Assembly: GCF_024519455.1 (NCBI RefSeq)
Contig: NZ_JALJRY010000022.1
Span: 124,001 to 188,000, forward strand
Direction of reading: 5' to 3'
DNA: 64,000 bases
From: Streptomyces sp. STR69
GTDB taxonomy: Bacteria > Actinomycetota > Actinomycetes > Streptomycetales > Streptomycetaceae
Under the pieces are notes generated by a model. That model saw only the letters and a list, made by a program, of their open reading frames with translations, was not told the DNA's origin and ran no database searches. Positions 1 to 8,350 of the stretch are shown here, piece by piece. The position numbers were made by a program, and so were the translations under genes. Numbering within the stretch: position 1 is the stretch's first letter; every line of letters begins with the position of its first letter.

Positions 1-302
1 ACCACGTGGCCTATGCGACGGGACCGTCCCCGCTCGGTCCGTGGACCAAGCGGGGCACGATCCTGTCCAAGAACCCCGAGTACGGCATCCTCGGCACCGG
101 CCACCACTCCGTGGTGAACGCCCCGGGGACCGACGACTGGTACATCGTCTACCACCGGTTCGCCCTGAACGGGCCGGGAAAGCCAGGTGGGGACGGCACG
201 CACCGGGAGACCACGATCGACCGCCTGCGGTTCGCGGCGGACGGGACGATTCAGCCGGTGGTGCCCACCCTCGGGTCAGTCGGTCCGGTACGGATCAGCT
301 GA
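1..302 (+). CDS. GH43 glycosidase, C-terminal fragment
   Basis: The reading frame is open from the window edge to a TGA at 300-302, so this is the last ~99 residues of a gene starting outside the window. The segment reads through a GH43-type five-bladed propeller end: a GPW turn, then a GTGHHSV stretch followed by DDWYIVYHR and a GDGTHRETTIDRL stretch, which are typical of GH43 enzymes acting on arabinose-containing polymers. It converges on the acid phosphatase gene and the two coding regions overlap by 8 nt (295-302). Its position beside pectate lyases and pectinesterases fits a role in arabinan side-chain removal, but the catalytic residues are outside the window, so substrate is not provable. 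Confidence 0.8.
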   Translation, partial: HVAYATGPSPLGPWTKRGTILSKNPEYGILGTGHHSVVNAPGTDDWYIVYHRFALNGPGKPGGDGTHRETTIDRLRFAADGTIQPVVPTLGSVGPVRIS

Positions 303-1086
303 CGAAGTACGTCGGGTTCGGGATCTTGTACGTCTTGTCGGCGTAGCCCCCGTCGAGGTCCGAGTACTGGTCGCCGAAGTTGGCGATGATGTTGTACCCG
401 AGGTCCTCGATGTGCTTCCGGGTGCCGGACTTGTACTGCACGGTGGTGCAGGTCCAGGTACCCGGAGTGGCGCAACTGCTCAGGTAGGACGGCGGGTTGT
501 CCGCGTCCTTCAGGAACATGTGGTCGGCGTCGAGGTTGACGTCGGCGCCGACCTTCTTCAGGTTGTCGACCGCGTAGGTGCGCTGCGACTCCTTCAGGCC
601 CGAGTTGTAGAAGACCGTGACGCCCTTGGACGCGGCGTACTTGACCAGCTCGGGGGTGCCGAAGACCTCCGGGCGGTTGGCCTGGGCGACGTACGCGGCC
701 CAAGTGGCCGAGCTGTAGCCGTAGTTGTTCTTCTTCTCGTAGTCGAGGCTGAGCAGCAGCGTGTCGTCGATGTCGAAGACGACCGCGGGCTTGGCGCCCT
801 TGTGGTGCTTGTGCACGGCCTCGTCTATGTACTTCTTGGCGGACGCGTCGATGCGCGCCAGGTCCTTGGCGTAGGGGCTGGTCGCCGAGGCCTGGTACAC
901 GCCGTTGGTGTCGAGCGTGGTGCCGTAGTAGGTGTCGATGTCCTTCGTCAACAGGCCGATGTTGTACGGCTCGTGGGTCGAGTTGGCCGTCGACTGGCCG
1001 GCCGTGGCGACGCCCGTGCCGTAGAGGGCTGCACCGGCGACGACACAGGCGGCGCCGACGGCGGCCGCTCTGAGGGACTTCCGCAT
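295..1086 (-). CDS. secreted HAD-family acid phosphatase
   Basis: 263 residues. An N-terminal signal peptide (about residues 1-30, MRKSL start, Ala-rich core, ending near VATAG) is followed by a HAD phosphatase domain with motif I DIDDT at 105-109, the nucleophile and acid/base aspartates of the superfamily. Later FYNSGLKE and FGDQYSDLDGG stretches supply HAD motifs II and IV. This arrangement matches the class-B-like/plant vegetative-storage-protein acid phosphatases found in many Streptomyces. It probably hydrolyses phosphomonoesters outside the cell. It lies alone between the GH43 fragment and the pectinolytic genes. The 204-nt upstream gap holds a TATAAA-like -10 on this strand near 1170 but no recognised operator. 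Confidence 0.88.
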   Translation of the reverse strand: MRKSLRAAAVGAACVVAGAALYGTGVATAGQSTANSTHEPYNIGLLTKDIDTYYGTTLDTNGVYQASATSPYAKDLARIDASAKKYIDEAVHKHHKGAKPAVVFDIDDTLLLSLDYEKKNNYGYSSATWAAYVAQANRPEVFGTPELVKYAASKGVTVFYNSGLKESQRTYAVDNLKKVGADVNLDADHMFLKDADNPPSYLSSCATPGTWTCTTVQYKSGTRKHIEDLGYNIIANFGDQYSDLDGGYADKTYKIPNPTYFVS

Positions 1087-1290
1087 GGAATCTCCGGATC
1101 TGGTTGTTCGGGTGATGCACCAGGTCAGGGACTGTCTACGCGCATCACACGCCCGACGCGAGGGCCTTTATACGATCGATACACAACACACAGGACGGGG
1201 AATTGTCAGCGCATGGGGTCCACTTGACCTTCCCTTGGCATGTCCTCACCTGGACACGCACCCACACGACGGACACCGGTCCTGACGGTC

Positions 1291-1325
1291 GTGGGCCCGG
1301 TCCGCGTTTCCCGGACCGGGCCCAC
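1291..1325 (-). terminator. hairpin terminator after PL9 pectate lyase
   Basis: A perfect 14-bp inverted repeat (1291-1304 and 1312-1325) with a 7-nt loop starts 8 nt beyond the pectate lyase stop codon. There is no long T run, as is usual in Streptomyces. It closes the minus-strand run of pectin genes. Confidence 0.75.
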
Positions 1326-1333
1326 AGAACAGG

Positions 1334-2446
1334 TCAGTTCATCGTCGCCCCGATCGTCGTAGACCCCGTCGTCAGGAACGTCGTCGCCGGCAGAGTGCCG
1401 CTCGACGAACGGGCGTTGTACGTCGTCGACGCGTCCGTGGAGATGAAGGACGGGGTGGAGATGCCGGAGTCCCAGTTGTTGCCGGACGAGGTGACCGCGG
1501 AACCCTTGCTGACCGAGCCGCCGCCGTTGCTCACCGCGAGGTTCTTGCCGAGCTTCGCGGAGCTGGTGGCGAAGTAGTAGCCCCACTTGCTGTTGGCGTA
1601 CGCGGTGGTGCGGTTGAGGACGAGGGCACCGGTGTTGGAGTTCTCGGTGAAGCCGTTGCCCGCGTTGCCCCAGGCGGCCGAGTTGTTGATGACGTGGGCG
1701 ACGACCTCGCCGTCACCGCCCAGCTTGAAGCCGTTGCCGTCACCCGCGAACGCCGAGTCGGACCAGCGGTTGACGCCGTTGCCGAAGGACCAGGTGTGTT
1801 CGACGGTGACCGGCGTGGAGAAGGACCAGAAGTCGATCCCGTCGTCGGAGTTGTTGTAGAGGCGCGCGCCGGTGACGAGGTTCCCGCTGCCGGAGCCGAA
1901 CTTGATGGCGACCCCGTCCGCGTTCTCACCGTGTGTGGCGGCGTCGTAATTGCCGTACGAGTCGAGGTTCTTGACCGTGTTGTTGACGGTGCCGTCACCG
2001 GTGAGCGTGAAGCCGGAGTCGCCGCCGTTGATGGTCTTGACGTTGTTCCAGTTGGTGCCGGTGCAGGACTGGCAAACGACGGCGCTGTCCGGGGAGTTCT
2101 GGAAGGTCAGGTTGGAGACGTTCCAGTAGTCGGCGGTCAGCTTGAAGATCCAGGAGCCGGACGGCAGCGACGAGCCGTCGATCTTGACCGTCTCCGAGCC
2201 GTACGCGGTGAGGGTGATCGGTGCGGACGAGGTGCCGTTGGCCGTCGACTGCAGGGTGGCCGTCGGGTAGTAGGTGCCGGCCCGGACCTGGATGACCGTA
2301 CCGGCGGTGGCGTTCTTGATGGCGTTGGTCAGGTCGGTGGAGTTGCTGACCACAACGGTCGCGGCGTGCGCCGGAGTTGCGATCACGGCGAGCCCGAGCG
2401 AGGCCGTGGTCACGGCTAGTGCGGTGAAGGTGCTGATACGACGCAT
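1334..2446 (-). CDS. secreted pectate lyase, PL9 type
   Basis: 370 residues with a Sec signal peptide (about 1-28, cleavage after ATPAHA). The mature part is a right-handed parallel beta-helix, visible as repeated short Asn-rich turns. The stretch ENADGVAIKFGSGSGN followed by LYNNSDDGIDFWSF is characteristic of PL9 pectate lyases, where these acidic residues bind calcium; the Lys in the first stretch is a candidate Bronsted base. It would cleave polygalacturonate (or rhamnogalacturonan in some PL9 members) by beta-elimination. It is the last gene of the minus-strand pectin run (ATG 22 nt after the CE8 stop at 2469) and is followed by a hairpin terminator. The family is well supported; the exact substrate is inferred. 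Confidence 0.86.
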   Translation of the reverse strand: MRRISTFTALAVTTASLGLAVIATPAHAATVVVSNSTDLTNAIKNATAGTVIQVRAGTYYPTATLQSTANGTSSAPITLTAYGSETVKIDGSSLPSGSWIFKLTADYWNVSNLTFQNSPDSAVVCQSCTGTNWNNVKTINGGDSGFTLTGDGTVNNTVKNLDSYGNYDAATHGENADGVAIKFGSGSGNLVTGARLYNNSDDGIDFWSFSTPVTVEHTWSFGNGVNRWSDSAFAGDGNGFKLGGDGEVVAHVINNSAAWGNAGNGFTENSNTGALVLNRTTAYANSKWGYYFATSSAKLGKNLAVSNGGGSVSKGSAVTSSGNNWDSGISTPSFISTDASTTYNARSSSGTLPATTFLTTGSTTIGATMN

Positions 2447-2468
2447 GACGTGCGGGTCCTTTCGTCGA

Positions 2469-3509
2469 TCAGAGCGAGCGGACGGGTTCCCAGCCGCCGA
2501 GATAGGTCGCGGGGGTGTGCAACGCGGCCTCGGCGGGCGTGAGTTGGGGCCGGTTCTCCGGGACGGTGATCACGGAGCCCGGTCCCGTGTTGCGGTACTC
2601 GTGGAAGCGCATCGACTGCCAGGGGTAGGCGTCGCGCATGTTCGTGTAGGGCGCGACCGGGTCGATGCCGGGCCCGATCCGGGTGTCCCGCACGACGAGG
2701 GACGGCCAGGCCGTCGTCTCGTACGACGGGACCCACGGCCGGGCCAGCTTGTACGCGGCGTCCTCGGCGCCGGAGGTGATCCGGGAGCGGACCGCGAGGA
2801 TGCCGTGCGGGTTGGCGCGGGCGGTGGACGGGGCGAAGACCATGCCCTTCGGTGTGAAGGCGACGTCCCGTTGCAGGGTGTGGAAGTGGCAGTCCGTGAA
2901 GACGGCGGTGGCCCGCCCGAAGACGAAGTCGACGTCCCCCTCGATGTAGCAGCGGGAGAAGAACTGCCGGTCGAAGGCGTCCAGCGCCGTCGTGTCCACG
3001 AACAGCGTGTCCTGGTGGGCCAGCAGCCGGACATGCGCGAACTGCGAGCGGTCACCGGTGACATACGCGGCCACCGCCTGCGTTCCCGTGATCTCCGGGT
3101 GGTCGGCGCGCAGCCAGTCGTTGGCGAGGGTCAGGTCCCGTACGGTCAGCCCGGGCGCCGCCGAGGTGAAGGTCGCGGAGCCCGCCGTGCCGTATGTCCC
3201 CGAACCGTCGGGCTTCTGCGTCCCGTTGGCGTTGTCGTAGACGATGGCGACGTCACGCGGATCGCGGGTGGCGCCGCACAAGGTCAACTCCGCTGCCTCC
3301 ACAGGTACGTTGACGACCTCCCGGTACGTTCCCGGGTGCACGACGATCGTCCAGCCGCTGCCGTCGACCGCGTCCACGGCCGCCTGTACCGAGCCGCCCG
3401 GCCGGACGTGCAGGACGCGTCGCCGGTCGAGAGCGAAGGCGGGCGCGGCACCTGCGGCCACCAGTCCCCCGGCGATCCCCGCCAGGAGCGTGCGTCTGCG
3501 CAGGGTCAT
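2469..3509 (-). CDS. secreted pectinesterase, CE8
   Basis: 346 residues, N-terminal twin-arginine-like signal (LRRRTLLAG). CE8 signatures are complete: GTQAVA at 142-147, HQDTL at 165-169 (Asp167 acid/base), GDVDFVFG at 191-198 (Asp194 nucleophile) and LARPW at 255-259 (Arg257; many family members have LGRPW). It removes methyl esters from homogalacturonan so that pectate lyases can act. The start codon overlaps the stop of the second CE8 gene by 4 nt (3506-3509), so the two are translationally coupled; they share long identical stretches around YDNANGT and NDWLRADHP and look like a tandem duplication. Confidence 0.93.
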   Translation of the reverse strand: MTLRRRTLLAGIAGGLVAAGAAPAFALDRRRVLHVRPGGSVQAAVDAVDGSGWTIVVHPGTYREVVNVPVEAAELTLCGATRDPRDVAIVYDNANGTQKPDGSGTYGTAGSATFTSAAPGLTVRDLTLANDWLRADHPEITGTQAVAAYVTGDRSQFAHVRLLAHQDTLFVDTTALDAFDRQFFSRCYIEGDVDFVFGRATAVFTDCHFHTLQRDVAFTPKGMVFAPSTARANPHGILAVRSRITSGAEDAAYKLARPWVPSYETTAWPSLVVRDTRIGPGIDPVAPYTNMRDAYPWQSMRFHEYRNTGPGSVITVPENRPQLTPAEAALHTPATYLGGWEPVRSL

Positions 3510-4666
3510 CGCCGCCCCGGCTTCCAGTCGCCGAGATAGACCTCACGTGTCGCCGACTCGGCCTGGTCGGCGGTGAGTTGGGGCCGGTTCTCCGGGACCC
3601 CGATCACGGCGCCGGGACCTGTGTTGCGGTACTCGGCGAACCGCTGGCTCTGCCAGGGATAGGCGGCCGACATGTTGGTGTACGGCGCCACCGCGTCGAT
3701 CCCCGGACCGAGCAGCGTCTCGCGCACAGTGAGCATCGGACGGGCGGTGGTGTCCGAGCCCGGCACCCAGGGGCGGGCCAACTTGTAGTAGCCGTCCGGG
3801 GCTTGGCTGCTCACGCGGCTGTGAGTCACCAGGTATCCGCGTGGGTTGGCGACCGCCGTGGAGGGCGCGAAGACGAAGCCGTACGGTGCCGTCGCCAGGT
3901 CGGTGCGGTTCAGGGTCCGGAAGTGGCAGTGGTCGTAGACGGCCGTCGCCCGCCCGAAGACGAAGTCGACGTCTCCTTCGACGTAGCAGCGCGCGTAGTA
4001 CTGCCGGGCGAAGACGCCGAGCGCCAACGAGTCGGCGTACAGGGTGTCTTGGTGCCCGAGGAAGTGGCAGTCGAAGAACGTCGAACGGTCGCCCTGCACC
4101 TTGATCGCGACCGCCTGCGTGCCGGTGATGTCGGGGTGGTCGGCGCGCAGCCAGTCGTTGGCGAAGGTGATCCGGCGGGCGGTGAAGCCGCCGGTGCGGA
4201 TGAGGGTGGTGGCCGAGCCGGAGGTGCCGTAGGTGCCCGAACCGTCGGGTTTCGGGGTGCCGTTGGCGTTGTCGTAGACGATGACGACGGCACGCGGGTC
4301 CTCACTGGCGCCGAGCCACGTCATCTCGCTCGCGGCGTCGGTGAGTTGGCCGGTCGCCGGGTCGGTGACCCCGACGGTGACCGTCTCGCGGTAGACGCCG
4401 GGCGCGATGACCAGGGTGTATCCGGCGCCGGTCGCGGCGGTGACGGCGGCCTGGACGGTCGTGAAGTCGCCCCGGCCACGCGGGTCGACGTACAGGGTGA
4501 GCGGGGTGAGTCGCGCGGCCGGTGAACCGTAGCCGCCGAACGGGCGGGGCCGGGTGGCGGCCCGGGCGGGGACCGTCGCGAGGCCGAGCGCGGTGCCGGT
4601 GACGGCGCCGGCTGCGAGGAACCGCCGTCTGGACAGGGGACGTTGGAGGTGCTCGTGCAAGGGCAT
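3506..4666 (-). CDS. secreted pectinesterase, CE8 (second copy)
   Basis: 386 residues with a Tat motif SRRRFLA at 12-18. It carries the same CE8 set as its neighbour: GTQAVA near 182, GHQDTLY (Asp207), GDVDFVFG (Asp234) and LARPW. Its N-terminal part is longer than that of the first copy. The insert TDPATGQLTD near 101-110 is absent from the partner and may change the groove. It is transcribed ahead of the other CE8 gene with an ATGA overlap. The 48-nt gap between its start and the PL1 stop contains three copies of an 8-bp unit GAGATGGC (4685-4708, last copy imperfect). Confidence 0.93.
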   Translation of the reverse strand: MPLHEHLQRPLSRRRFLAAGAVTGTALGLATVPARAATRPRPFGGYGSPAARLTPLTLYVDPRGRGDFTTVQAAVTAATGAGYTLVIAPGVYRETVTVGVTDPATGQLTDAASEMTWLGASEDPRAVVIVYDNANGTPKPDGSGTYGTSGSATTLIRTGGFTARRITFANDWLRADHPDITGTQAVAIKVQGDRSTFFDCHFLGHQDTLYADSLALGVFARQYYARCYVEGDVDFVFGRATAVYDHCHFRTLNRTDLATAPYGFVFAPSTAVANPRGYLVTHSRVSSQAPDGYYKLARPWVPGSDTTARPMLTVRETLLGPGIDAVAPYTNMSAAYPWQSQRFAEYRNTGPGAVIGVPENRPQLTADQAESATREVYLGDWKPGRR

Positions 4667-4714
4667 GCGGGTGCTCCTTATGACGAGATGGCGAGATGGC
4701 GAGATGACCAGGGG

Positions 4715-6025
4715 TCAGCGCAGGCGGCCCGCACCGGCGTTGCGGTCGACGACGAACGGCACGGCCCTCGCGGGGTCGATCTTCGTGCGCAGGGTCGGTG
4801 TCCAGCCCGCACCGGACTGGAGGATCTCGCTGGGCACACCGGCGTTGTGGACGGCGATCAGATCGGTGAGCTCGCCGTTGACGTAGTTGTCGTCGGCGGT
4901 GAGCGGCGCCTCGGACCACTTCTTGAGGATGGTGGCCTCGGAGATGCCGGCCGGAACCGTGAACGCGTTGTGTTCCGCGACGAGTTGGGACTCCTTGCCG
5001 ATGCCGTAGCTGTAGCCGTATCCGGGCTCGGCGACGAAGTGGTTGTTGTAGGAGTCGACCTGTCCGAAGCGGACGCGGGGTGCGCGCTCGACGAGGTTGG
5101 AGAACAGGTTGTGGTGAAGCGTGACCTTCAGATGCCCACGGTCGACGGCGGCCGTCGCAGCACTGTCGCTGTTGCCGATGAGGATCGTCTTGTCGTGGTC
5201 GGTGAAGACGTTCCAGGAGGCGGTGACGTAGTCGGCGCCCTTGACGATGTCGAGTTCGCCGTCGTGCTGTTCGAAGATCCGCCCGTAGTAGGTGGGCAGT
5301 GAGCTGTCCGGGTGGTCGCCGTCGGTGAAGGTGTTGTGGTCCAGCCACACATGGGTGGAGCCGTAGATGACGGCGCTGTCGTACTCGGAGTTCCAGTTGC
5401 CGGTGTCACCGTCGGTCGGGTCCCACTGCGGGAAGCAGTCGAGCGGGCTCTCGAAGGCCAGGTTGCGGACGATGACGTTGTCCACGGCGGTGATCTGCAG
5501 GCTGGCGCCCTTGAACCCGGCGTTCCTGCCGATGCCGATGATGGTGGTGTTGGCGGGGACGAAGGCCTTGATGGCGATGTTCTGGTTGGCGGCGGAGACC
5601 CGGCGCAGGCCCTCGGGGCTGTCGGCGGGCTCGTTGTCGAGGTTCTGGTCGTAGCCCCAGACGGCGGGGTCGTAGGTGGCGAGGTACTGGGCGAAGTCGT
5701 AGCCGGGCGCGGCGAAGGAGTCGCAGCCCTCGGCGTTGGCGTCGATCGTCCCCTTGACTCTGATGACCTTCGGCGCGGTGCCGCCGGCGGCCAACGCGGC
5801 CTTGAAATCAGCCCAGTTGGAGACGGTGTAGACGTGGTCGGGGGTGGCGGCGGCGCCACCGCTGGTGCCGGTGCCGTACGACGCCCAGCCGTCCCCCGCA
5901 CCGAGGGTCTCGCGGGCGAGGCTGCGGGGATGGGCCTGGGCGGTGGTGCTGGTGAGGGCGAGAGCGAGAGCCGTGCACCCCACGAGCGAAGCTATGACGC
6001 GTCCATGACACATAGATATGCGCAC
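4715..6025 (-). CDS. secreted pectate lyase, PL1
   Basis: 436 residues with a signal peptide ending about residue 31 (STTAQA). The fold is the PL1 beta-helix: VWLDHNTFTDGDH near 226-238 provides calcium-binding aspartates, and ERAPRVRFG at 313-321 holds the catalytic arginine. An unusual segment CDSFAAPGYDFAQYLATYDP near 101-120 is seen in actinobacterial PL1 enzymes. It cuts de-esterified homogalacturonan by beta-elimination. Transcribed just after the CE12 esterase (17-nt gap) and before the CE8 pair, so demethylation, deacetylation and chain cleavage are expressed together. Confidence 0.93.
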   Translation of the reverse strand: MRISMCHGRVIASLVGCTALALALTSTTAQAHPRSLARETLGAGDGWASYGTGTSGGAAATPDHVYTVSNWADFKAALAAGGTAPKVIRVKGTIDANAEGCDSFAAPGYDFAQYLATYDPAVWGYDQNLDNEPADSPEGLRRVSAANQNIAIKAFVPANTTIIGIGRNAGFKGASLQITAVDNVIVRNLAFESPLDCFPQWDPTDGDTGNWNSEYDSAVIYGSTHVWLDHNTFTDGDHPDSSLPTYYGRIFEQHDGELDIVKGADYVTASWNVFTDHDKTILIGNSDSAATAAVDRGHLKVTLHHNLFSNLVERAPRVRFGQVDSYNNHFVAEPGYGYSYGIGKESQLVAEHNAFTVPAGISEATILKKWSEAPLTADDNYVNGELTDLIAVHNAGVPSEILQSGAGWTPTLRTKIDPARAVPFVVDRNAGAGRLR

Positions 6026-6042
6026 TGTGCGGTTCTCCTTGC

Positions 6043-6828
6043 TCAGCGGAGGTCCGAGGCGTCCGTCGCCTCGGGCCAGGTGATCCAGGACGTGGGAATC
6101 TCGTCGCGCAGCCGGACGAGGTCATGCGGCGCGAGCACCCGGGTACGCGCCAACTCCCGCGCCACGAGCCGCGCCACGGCGATCGCGCCGGGCGGATTGA
6201 AGTGCGTGTTGTCCTGCTCGGTGTCGGTCCAGTTGAAGTAGACCTTCGTCTCCTCGACCCCGAGCCGCTGCCACAACGCCAGCGACAACGCCTCGATGTC
6301 GAGCAGCGCGACGCGTTCCTGCTGGGCGAGCGCACGCATCGCCGCCGGGTAATCGCCGTGGGTGGGCACGGCGTTGCCGTCGACGTCAAACCGGCGCCGC
6401 TCGACGGGGGTGGCGAGCACGGGCCGGGCGCCATGAGCCCTGGCCCCTTCGATGTAGAGCCGGAGATAGTCCTGGTACGTCGTCCAGGGCTCCGTGTATC
6501 GGACTGGATCGGCGATCTTCTCGTCGTTGTGCGCGAACTGGACGAGGAGGAGATCACCGGGCCGGATGGCGGAGAGAATCGCCTCCAGCCGCCCTTCGTC
6601 GACGAAACTCTTCGAACTCCGGCCGTTCACGGCATGGTTGGCGACTTTCACTCCCCTCCGCAGGAAGAAAGGGATCGCCATTCCCCACCCGGTCTCGGGC
6701 GCTTCGGTGGAGTACTTCTGGGCGGCGGTGGAATCACCGGCGATGTAGAGAGTGCGATCTCGCCAGCCACCTCGTAAGGGAACGGCAGCGAGAGCACCTA
6801 ACGCGACTTGTCTACGGGTAAGGGACAC
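6043..6828 (-). CDS. rhamnogalacturonan acetylesterase, CE12
   Basis: 261 residues from a GTG start at 6828, chosen because an AGGTGA ribosome site lies just upstream and an upstream extension would run through a repeat element. SGNH-hydrolase blocks are seen: YIAGDST (Ser33 nucleophile), NHAVNGRSSKSF (block II), QFAHND (block III) and DNTHFNPPGA (catalytic Asp/His block V), in the order of CE12 enzymes. It should remove acetyl groups from the rhamnogalacturonan backbone. The N-terminus is short and hydrophobic (TRRQVALGALAAVPL), a weak Tat-type signal, so export is likely but not certain. It precedes PL1 in the same operon. Confidence 0.88.
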   Translation of the reverse strand: MSLTRRQVALGALAAVPLRGGWRDRTLYIAGDSTAAQKYSTEAPETGWGMAIPFFLRRGVKVANHAVNGRSSKSFVDEGRLEAILSAIRPGDLLLVQFAHNDEKIADPVRYTEPWTTYQDYLRLYIEGARAHGARPVLATPVERRRFDVDGNAVPTHGDYPAAMRALAQQERVALLDIEALSLALWQRLGVEETKVYFNWTDTEQDNTHFNPPGAIAVARLVARELARTRVLAPHDLVRLRDEIPTSWITWPEATDASDLR

Positions 6829-6852
6829 GACAGGTTCACCTTTCCGACGTCT

Positions 6853-6906
6853 AGGGGCGCGGGGAACTGCGCGACCAGCCCCCACCGGCCCGCAGCCCCC
6901 CGCAAA
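6853..6906. repeat. Streptomyces interspersed GC-rich repeat
   Basis: The gap between the CE12 and binding-protein genes contains a stretch beginning GGGGCGCGGGGAACTGCGCG and ending in a CCCGCAGCCCCC run. I recognise this kind of sequence as a short repeat found in many copies between genes in Streptomyces chromosomes. It can fold on itself (GGGG with CCCC, CTGCG with CGCAG). Function unknown; it may act as a transcript-end structure after the binding-protein gene. Confidence 0.5.
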
Positions 6907-6922
6907 CCGAAACCACCCAATC

Positions 6923-8260
6923 TCAGTGGTTCTTCTTCCAATCCGCCTGTGCCGCATTCAACTGGTCGGCCAACGTGTCCAGGAACTCCTTCGCCGTCAC
7001 CTTCCCCAGCAACAGCTTCTGGAAGTTCGGCTCGTTGTCCGCCTTGGAGATCGTGTTCCAGTCCGGCAGGTAATACGGCAGCTGCACAATCTTCGTGGAC
7101 GCCCCGTTCAACGCCGCCGCGGCCAACTGCGTGGGCTCGGACTTCTGAATCCACGCTGCACTCGCCGCGTCCGTGTTCGCCGGAACCTGCCCCGCCGACT
7201 CGTTGAACTTGGAGTTCTCCGCCGCGGAGACCGCGAACTCGATGAACTTCCAGGCCGCGTCCTTGTTCTTGCTGGACTTGAACAGACTCAGCCCGTCGAC
7301 GGGGTTGGAGATCTGCACCCGCGTGCCGTCGTCCTGTGTCGGATTGGGAATGCCCTTGAACTTGTCCGCGCCCAGCGCCTTCAGGTGATCCTGATAGGAC
7401 CCGAGGTTGTGACTGAGCATCCCGATCGTGCCGCTGTCCCACTGCGCGACCATCTTGGTGAAGTCGTTGTTGAGGTCGGCGGACGGCGTGTCCTTCTTGA
7501 ACAGGCTCACGTACTTCGCCAACGCGGCAACGTTCTTGGGGTCGTTGACGGTCGTCTTGTCGCCGTTCCAGAAGGACGTGATCCCGGTCTGTCCGTACAC
7601 CGCGTCGAGGGCCGGCGCGATGGACCCCTCACCACCGCGAATGGTGAAGCCGAACTTGTTCTTGGCCTTGTCGGTGAGCTTGTCGGCGGCAGCGTAGAAC
7701 TTCGACCAGGTGGTGGGCGCGTCGAGACCTGCCGCCTTGAACAGGTCGGTGCGGTACCACAGCGTGCCGTTGTTGGCGGAGGTCGGGATCTGGTACAGCG
7801 TGTCCCCGCCACCGGCGGACTTGCTGACGTCGAGCAGGTTCTGGCTCAACTTGCCGTTCAGCGCACTGGACTTGAGCCGGCTGTCCAACGGCTCCAACGC
7901 CCCCTGCACCGCGACCTCGGCGAGCACCGCGGTCCCGACACCGCCGACGTCGGGCAGCCCGCCGCCCTGGATCGCGGTGTCGTACTTGGACTGGGCGCTC
8001 GCGGCCGGTATCCCGACGTACTTGACCTTGATGTCGGGGTTCTTCTTCTCGAAGTCCGCGATGATCTGCTTCCAGATGTCGGTACGCACACCGCCGTTGT
8101 TGTCCCAGAAGGTGATCGTGCCCTTGCCGGAGCCCTCGTCGCCCTTGTCCCCCGCGCCGCCACTGCCGTCGTCGCCGCAGGCGGTGGCGGTCAGCGCGAG
8201 CACGGAGCCCAGGGCGACGGCCATCGCGGCCCGCCGGCTTCTGCGGATGCTGGTCTTCAT
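6923..8260 (-). CDS. ABC sugar-binding lipoprotein (family 1)
   Basis: 445 residues from the ATG at 8260; the longer frame to 8329 runs through the upstream palindrome and is rejected. A lipoprotein signal ends with TATAC (Cys28), followed by a Gly/Asp-rich linker and a family-1 solute-binding fold (TFWDNNGG, YTASRAG-type hinge segments, KFIEFAVSAAEN). It would capture an oligosaccharide from pectin or arabinan for the two permeases at 11971-13787, from which it is separated by three cytoplasmic genes. No ATPase gene is present; Streptomyces commonly share MsiK for such importers. A 12-bp palindrome lies 30 nt upstream of its start. Confidence 0.9.
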   Translation of the reverse strand: MKTSIRRSRRAAMAVALGSVLALTATACGDDGSGGAGDKGDEGSGKGTITFWDNNGGVRTDIWKQIIADFEKKNPDIKVKYVGIPAASAQSKYDTAIQGGGLPDVGGVGTAVLAEVAVQGALEPLDSRLKSSALNGKLSQNLLDVSKSAGGGDTLYQIPTSANNGTLWYRTDLFKAAGLDAPTTWSKFYAAADKLTDKAKNKFGFTIRGGEGSIAPALDAVYGQTGITSFWNGDKTTVNDPKNVAALAKYVSLFKKDTPSADLNNDFTKMVAQWDSGTIGMLSHNLGSYQDHLKALGADKFKGIPNPTQDDGTRVQISNPVDGLSLFKSSKNKDAAWKFIEFAVSAAENSKFNESAGQVPANTDAASAAWIQKSEPTQLAAAALNGASTKIVQLPYYLPDWNTISKADNEPNFQKLLLGKVTAKEFLDTLADQLNAAQADWKKNH

Positions 8261-8289
8261 AGGTCGGCTCTCTTCTTGTGGAGGGGCTG

Positions 8290-8301
8290 GCAAGCGCTTG
8301 C
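8290..8301. promoter_or_regulatory. LacI-type operator-like palindrome, site 1
   Basis: GCAAGCGCTTGC is a perfect 12-bp palindrome 30 nt upstream of the binding-protein start. It shares the AAGCGCTT core with sites at 13887 and 17401, and an imperfect version lies at 11957. The CG-centred form is typical of operators for LacI/CcpA-family regulators. Confidence 0.65.
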
Positions 8302-8350
8302 TACGGAGGTGCGTCATTGCGACTCCCAACAGGCGTACGGGCAGGGCGAG

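Noticed and set aside
251..1227. Long overlapping open frames on both strands in the phosphatase region
   Set aside because: They are shadows of the HAD phosphatase gene (GC-rich third-position effect) with Arg/Gly/Val-rich composition and no domain.
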